The notes beneath the pieces were generated by a model that worked only from the letters and a program-made list of their open reading frames with translations, was not told the origin of the DNA and did no database searches. A stretch of 9,118 nt of DNA from Spirochaeta sp. (GTDB lineage: Bacteria; Spirochaetota; Spirochaetia; Spirochaetales_E; Spirochaetaceae_B), in assembly GCA_030590585.1 (NCBI GenBank), contig JAUUYD010000061.1, positions 1 through 9,118 on the forward strand, read 5' to 3'. Both the position numbers and the translations under genes were made by a program. Below, in pieces: positions 5,822-9,118 of this stretch (the first letter of the stretch is position 1; each line of letters starts with the position of its first letter).

Positions 5822-7617
5822 TAAACAAGATTCTCCATGATGTATTCCCGTCTTTGCGGTGTATTTTTTCCCATGTAGAACGCAAGGGTTGCCGGGACGC
5901 TCTGCATGGAATCAATACCCACCGGAACAATGCGCATATCTTCACCGATAAACTGACCGAACTCTTTGGGGTTTATCTCCCCGAGTCCCTTGAACCTGGT
6001 GACTTCCGGACCTCTGATAGCGTCCATAGCCTTATCCCGTTCCTTCTCAGAATAACAGTACCGGGTTTCTTTCTTGTTTCTCACACGAAAAAGAGGGGTT
6101 TCCAGTATGTAGATATGCCCCCCGATCACCAGCTCTTCAAAATAATTCAGAAAAAATGTGAGAATCAGGTTACGGATATGAAATCCATCGGTATCCGCAT
6201 CGGTAGCCAGCACAATACGTTCGTAGCGCAGGTTCTCAATATCATTTTCAATACCCAGAGCCATCATCAGATTAAAGAGTTCTTCGTTTTTATAGATAGC
6301 CGCCCTGCCCTTGCCGTAGCTGTTCCATGGTTTTCCCCTCAGGGAATAAATCGCCTGGGTGTAGACATCCCGGCAGCCCACCATGGAGCCTGTGGCGGAC
6401 TGGCCCTCGGTGATAAAGATGGTGGATTCCTCACCTCTTTTATCCACACTCCGGTGGAATTTACAGTCCTTGAGCTTGGGAATATTCAGAGAAATTTTCT
6501 TGGCTGCGGCTTTGGCTTCTTTTTTTACCGCAGCCAGCTCTTTCCGAAGCTTCTCATTATTGACAATTTTGTTTTCAAGTATCTTTGCCGCATCAGGATT
6601 CTTGTGAAGATAATCCACCACCGCGGCTTTTACCTCGTTGATAATCCATGAGCGAACCTCGGTATTTCCCAGTTTGTTTTTGGTCTGACTTTCAAAAACC
6701 GGATCCTTCACCTTTACCGAAATGGCGCCGGCTATCCCCTCACGGACATCTGTCCCGGAATAATTCTTTTTGGTGAACTCATTCACCCCTTTGAGCATCC
6801 CTTCCCGAAATGCACTCAGGTGTGTTCCCCCGTCTGAAGTAAACTGACCATTAACGAAGGAGAAGTGATTTTCCCCGTAGGCACTGGTGTGAGTAAAAGC
6901 AATCTCGAACTTATCCCCGGCATGATAGACAATCGGATATAAAGTGGTGTCCCCCACCTCCCGGTCCAGGAGGTCGTAAAGTCCTTTCTTTGATTCAAAT
7001 TTCGTTCCGTTATAGTAGAGTTTCAGATTCCGGTTCAGGCAGGCATAAATCCACATCCGACGTTCAACAGACTCATTTACATATTCATATTCAGGGAAAA
7101 TATCAGTATCGGGAATAAACTCAACATAGGTGCCGTCGGCATGCTCATCGCAGGAACCTTTTCTCTCCTTGAGAAGATTCCCCCTGGAGAATGTCGCCTC
7201 CCGGTATTTACCATCTCTGTAAGAACGTATAAGAAAATGACTGGATAGAGCATTCACCGCCTTGGTACCTACCCCGTTAAGCCCTACAGAGAACTGGAAC
7301 ACCTCATCGTTGTACTTGGCCCCGGTATTGATTACGCTGACGCATTCCACCAGCTTCCCATGGGGAATCCCCCGACCATAATCCCTGCAGGAAACCTTGC
7401 CGTCATGCTGCTTAATCTCAACCTTCTTTCCAAAACCCATAATGTATTCATCAACCGAGTTATCCACCACTTCCTTCATCAGGACATAGATACCATCTGC
7501 GGAATTTGAACCATCACCCAGACGCCCGATATACATTCCTGAACGCAGACGTATATGTTCCAGAGAGCTGAGCGTTTTTATCTTACTTTCATCATAAACC
7601 TGTGTTGAAGGAGCCAT
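5821..7617 (-). CDS. parE: DNA topoisomerase IV subunit B (ParE)
   Basis: ATPase subunit of topoisomerase IV. About 598 residues, the usual length for a ParE without GyrB's insert. GHKL ATPase motifs: EVVDNSVDEY with catalytic Glu near 49 and Mg-binding Asn near 53, RDYGRGIP (78-85) and VGLNGVGTKAVNALS (110-124). The transducer has QTKNKLG near 310-316. The TOPRIM domain has ITEGQSATGS (catalytic Glu near 403), LATDADTDG (metal-binding Asp near 472, 474, 476) and RFKGLGEINPKE (540-551). The EGQSA form replaces the common EGDSA. ATG at 7617 is preceded by AGAGG about 12 bases upstream. The gene ends at the TAA that overlaps the parC ATG, so the two subunits are probably made in matched amounts. 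Confidence 0.93.
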   Translation of the reverse strand: MAPSTQVYDESKIKTLSSLEHIRLRSGMYIGRLGDGSNSADGIYVLMKEVVDNSVDEYIMGFGKKVEIKQHDGKVSCRDYGRGIPHGKLVECVSVINTGAKYNDEVFQFSVGLNGVGTKAVNALSSHFLIRSYRDGKYREATFSRGNLLKERKGSCDEHADGTYVEFIPDTDIFPEYEYVNESVERRMWIYACLNRNLKLYYNGTKFESKKGLYDLLDREVGDTTLYPIVYHAGDKFEIAFTHTSAYGENHFSFVNGQFTSDGGTHLSAFREGMLKGVNEFTKKNYSGTDVREGIAGAISVKVKDPVFESQTKNKLGNTEVRSWIINEVKAAVVDYLHKNPDAAKILENKIVNNEKLRKELAAVKKEAKAAAKKISLNIPKLKDCKFHRSVDKRGEESTIFITEGQSATGSMVGCRDVYTQAIYSLRGKPWNSYGKGRAAIYKNEELFNLMMALGIENDIENLRYERIVLATDADTDGFHIRNLILTFFLNYFEELVIGGHIYILETPLFRVRNKKETRYCYSEKERDKAMDAIRGPEVTRFKGLGEINPKEFGQFIGEDMRIVPVGIDSMQSVPATLAFYMGKNTPQRREYIMENLV

Positions 7618-7735
7618 TATCTGATTTTACCTCTTTCACCTAACGCCCGTAAAGGCTTTGAGAAACACCACCACTGGGGTTTTTTCCTGAATTTTCTTAA
7701 AAATGACCTCTACCGCCGCTTGATAAACTTCTTTC

Positions 7736-8929
7736 TTAAAACCGCCTGTCCCGTCTCAAAAGCGGAATCAACATCAAGGTTGCAGCCAAAGCCATCAGAG
7801 CTGAGATAAAGCCCATGCTTCTGAATGAAGCATGCGGCAGAACCGCAAATCCGATAAAAGGTGCGATGACACCCCTCACCCCGGCCAGAAAGGCATGAGC
7901 CGACTGATAGACCCTGGTTTCGTCCGGGCGGGCAATACGGGTAACCCATAGCTGCCAAATGAAGGGAGAACCCGCTGTTCCCATTCCGAACAGAACGGAA
8001 GCCAGAATAATAACCGGAAGACTGTCGGTAAGAAAATACAAGGGCAGTGAAAGCATAAAGAAAATATTTATCGCGATACGGAGTACGGGAAAACTCAGTC
8101 TCTGATAAAGACCTGCCCAGAGCGGATTGAACACCAGCTTCATGACAGCTGGAATCACAACTAGAATGAGGGTTACAATTGCCGGAGATAATCCCAGTCC
8201 CCTTTCCTTTTCGGCCAGATAAACCGCCCTTAAAGGCAGGGTCCAGAGGTTCCCGAATCCGATTATCATCCATGAAGCCTGCACGTAGAGGAAAACAGGA
8301 TTTCTGAACGGTATCGAAAGGGCCGTAAGCCAGGGTTTCCGGCCTGGAACTACCGGGGCACCGGGAAGCCTTCCAAGCTGTATTGCGCTAATGATAAAAA
8401 TAACAATGCTGAAAGCGCTGAGCCACCTCCAGTATTCCAGATTGATATCTAAAATGCGCCCGTAAAACAAGCCCATCGTTACCGACATCACCTGACTCAG
8501 TCTCAACCCCAGGGAAATCTGGCCGGCTCTTCGCTCAGTCGGGTATTGCTCGCGGTAGAGATCGGTAAAATACGGCTGCCTCAAGCTCACCGCCGCCGAA
8601 GAAACTGCAACTGAAACGGCAAACATGATACCCGATCCTGAAAGTGTCCCTGCAGCCATTGCCAGAGCCGCAAGGGAAGTAAGCAGAACAAGAACCCGGG
8701 AACGTGACACCGTAGTCCTGTAAAGCAGTCCGGTCAGGGGAATTGAAAGAAAGAACCCTAAAAATGTTGATGCGGAGATAAGCCCCTTCCAGATATCACC
8801 AACGGCAAAATACCGTATGGCCACAATCATGAAGATCGAATCGATGAGCGGTTTATAAATACCGTCAGAGGACTGACGAAAGGTGTCGATACGGTGAACC
8901 CGCTTTTCATCCGGGGAGATTACAGCCAT
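7736..8929 (-). CDS. Major facilitator superfamily permease, substrate unknown
   Basis: A 397-residue, highly hydrophobic protein with about 12 predicted membrane helices in two halves, split by a polar loop near residues 205-225 (GRLPGAPVVPGRKPW). The loop between helices 2 and 3 has GLLYRTTVSRSR, a loose version of the MFS motif A. The first 30 residues are polar and cytoplasmic. No feature points to a particular substrate. The ATG at 8929 is supported by an in-frame TAA only two codons upstream, so the protein is not truncated by the nearby intron. The ribosome site is weak (AGAG eight bases upstream). The gene begins 64 bases from the intron 3' end, with no convincing promoter in between, so its transcript may start within or upstream of the intron. 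Confidence 0.8.
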   Translation of the reverse strand: MAVISPDEKRVHRIDTFRQSSDGIYKPLIDSIFMIVAIRYFAVGDIWKGLISASTFLGFFLSIPLTGLLYRTTVSRSRVLVLLTSLAALAMAAGTLSGSGIMFAVSVAVSSAAVSLRQPYFTDLYREQYPTERRAGQISLGLRLSQVMSVTMGLFYGRILDINLEYWRWLSAFSIVIFIISAIQLGRLPGAPVVPGRKPWLTALSIPFRNPVFLYVQASWMIIGFGNLWTLPLRAVYLAEKERGLGLSPAIVTLILVVIPAVMKLVFNPLWAGLYQRLSFPVLRIAINIFFMLSLPLYFLTDSLPVIILASVLFGMGTAGSPFIWQLWVTRIARPDETRVYQSAHAFLAGVRGVIAPFIGFAVLPHASFRSMGFISALMALAATLMLIPLLRRDRRF

Positions 8930-8996
8930 GGGTTATTCTCTGCCTTATTGCTGAAATTGGGAATTCATTTCCAAGCGAATGCCGGGATCGTTCATC

Positions 8997-9030
8997 GAGT
9001 AGGAGGCGGGCTCCCGCCCGCCGTCCTCTC
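8997..9030 (-). ncRNA. Group II intron domain VI with branch-point adenosine
   Basis: Paired blocks are 9028-9030 with 8997-8999, 9024-9027 with 9001-9004, and 9016-9022 with 9005-9011, closed by a four-base loop. One C (9023) is unpaired. The adenosine at 9000 is bulged, with six bases (CUCGAU) between it and the splice site, the usual branch-point spacing for lariat formation. Confidence 0.8.
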
Positions 9031-9033
9031 ACA

Positions 9034-9063
9034 GAACCGTGCGAACGGGTCCGTACACGGCTC
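9034..9063 (-). ncRNA. Group II intron domain V
   Basis: A 30-nt hairpin starting GAGCCGUG and ending CACGGUUC. The catalytic AGC triad is at 9062-9060. The lower stem is eight pairs (one G-U), then a two-base CG bulge (9043-9042), a U-U mismatch (9055/9044), three pairs and a GACC loop. The loop is not the GNRA seen in most domain V structures, and one pair beside the bulge is lost, but the triad and bulge are intact. Confidence 0.85.
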
Positions 9064-9118
9064 CTCATGTAGGTAGTATTCATCCTCTCAAGTCTCATCC
9101 ACATGGTAAGTATACTGA

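Larger units (their letters stand above)
8994..9118 (-). mobile_element. 3' end of a group II intron (retroelement), continuing beyond the window
   Basis: Read on the minus strand, this is the end of a bacterial group II intron: domain V, a three-base linker (UGU), domain VI with a bulged adenosine, and the terminal GAU. The predicted 3' splice site is between 8994 and 8993. The reverse transcriptase gene expected in domain IV would lie to the right of the window; none of its recognisable motifs are in these 125 bases. The 55 bases before domain V (9064-9118) would be the domain IV/V junction. The downstream exon is the leader of the MFS gene, so the intron sits in a non-coding position relative to that gene. 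Confidence 0.85.

Noticed and set aside
5854..6651. A 265-codon plus-strand open frame opposite parE.
   Set aside because: Antisense to a strongly conserved gene with all motifs intact; no ribosome site or recognisable domain.
7661..7686. Possible terminator AACACC...GGGGTT followed by T-run on the plus strand.
   Set aside because: The stem has a mismatch and there is no plus-strand gene upstream for it to terminate.
7618..7758. A minus-strand open frame of about 40 codons between the permease and parE, reading plausible protein (EVYQAAVEVIFKK...).
   Set aside because: It has no ATG, GTG or TTG start before the middle of the frame and lies partly inside the end of the permease gene; likely chance, or a remnant too short to call.
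7710..8273. A 187-codon minus-strand open frame overlapping the permease gene.
   Set aside because: Out-of-frame shadow of the permease; composition is Gly/Ser/Arg-rich with no family resemblance, whereas the overlapping frame has clear membrane helices.
9001..9022. GC-rich inverted repeat resembling an intrinsic terminator.
   Set aside because: It is the distal stem of intron domain VI, fits the branch-point geometry and has no T-run.
8907..9104. A 65-codon minus-strand frame running through the intron end into the permease start.
   Set aside because: It crosses domains V and VI of a structured RNA and the splice site, so the Arg-rich product is an artefact of the stem sequences.

Overview
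The window is about 9.1 kb of bacterial DNA of moderate GC. Every gene I can support lies on the minus strand, so transcription runs right to left. The gene content (a sodium/ion-pumping Rnf/Nqr-type complex, a separate ParE-ParC topoisomerase pair with an EGQSA-type TOPRIM motif, and a group II intron) fits a free-living or host-associated anaerobic bacterium. A spirochaete is my best guess, but this is an inference from gene style and not a proof.

Right edge (8994-9118): the last ~125 nt of a group II intron, with domain V and domain VI both foldable and a clear 3' splice site. The rest of the intron lies beyond the window. Just downstream comes a 12-TM major facilitator permease (7736-8929). 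A 118-bp gap without a convincing gene follows, then parE (5821-7617) and parC (3890-5821), joined by a one-base TAATG overlap; they encode the two subunits of topoisomerase IV.

A 208-bp AT-rich intergenic region (3682-3889) holds a small hairpin, a candidate promoter and a curious 60-codon frame with one in-frame TGA. It precedes a tightly packed five-gene redox-pump operon (3663 to 1): an RnfC-like dicluster Fe-S protein, then NqrB/RnfD, NqrC/RnfG, NqrD/RnfE and NqrE/RnfA, the last running off the left edge. Each junction overlaps or nearly so (17 bp, ATGA, 2-nt gap, ATGA), implying translational coupling.

The redox operon is the most interesting part. The membrane subunits D and E and the flavoprotein C read more like Na+-NQR than Rnf, yet the first gene carries two Rnf-type CxxCxxCxxxCP cluster motifs and is too short to contain the usual RnfC NADH/FMN domain. 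The NqrB/RnfD protein lacks a recognisable S/T-G-A-T flavinylation motif, while NqrC keeps it. The subunit that would settle whether this is an Rnf (RnfB) or an Nqr (NqrF) lies outside the window, to the left if it is present.

Several starts differ from the longest open frame and were chosen by Shine-Dalgarno position: nqrD at 1225, nqrB at 2756 and the RnfC-like gene at a TTG at 3663.
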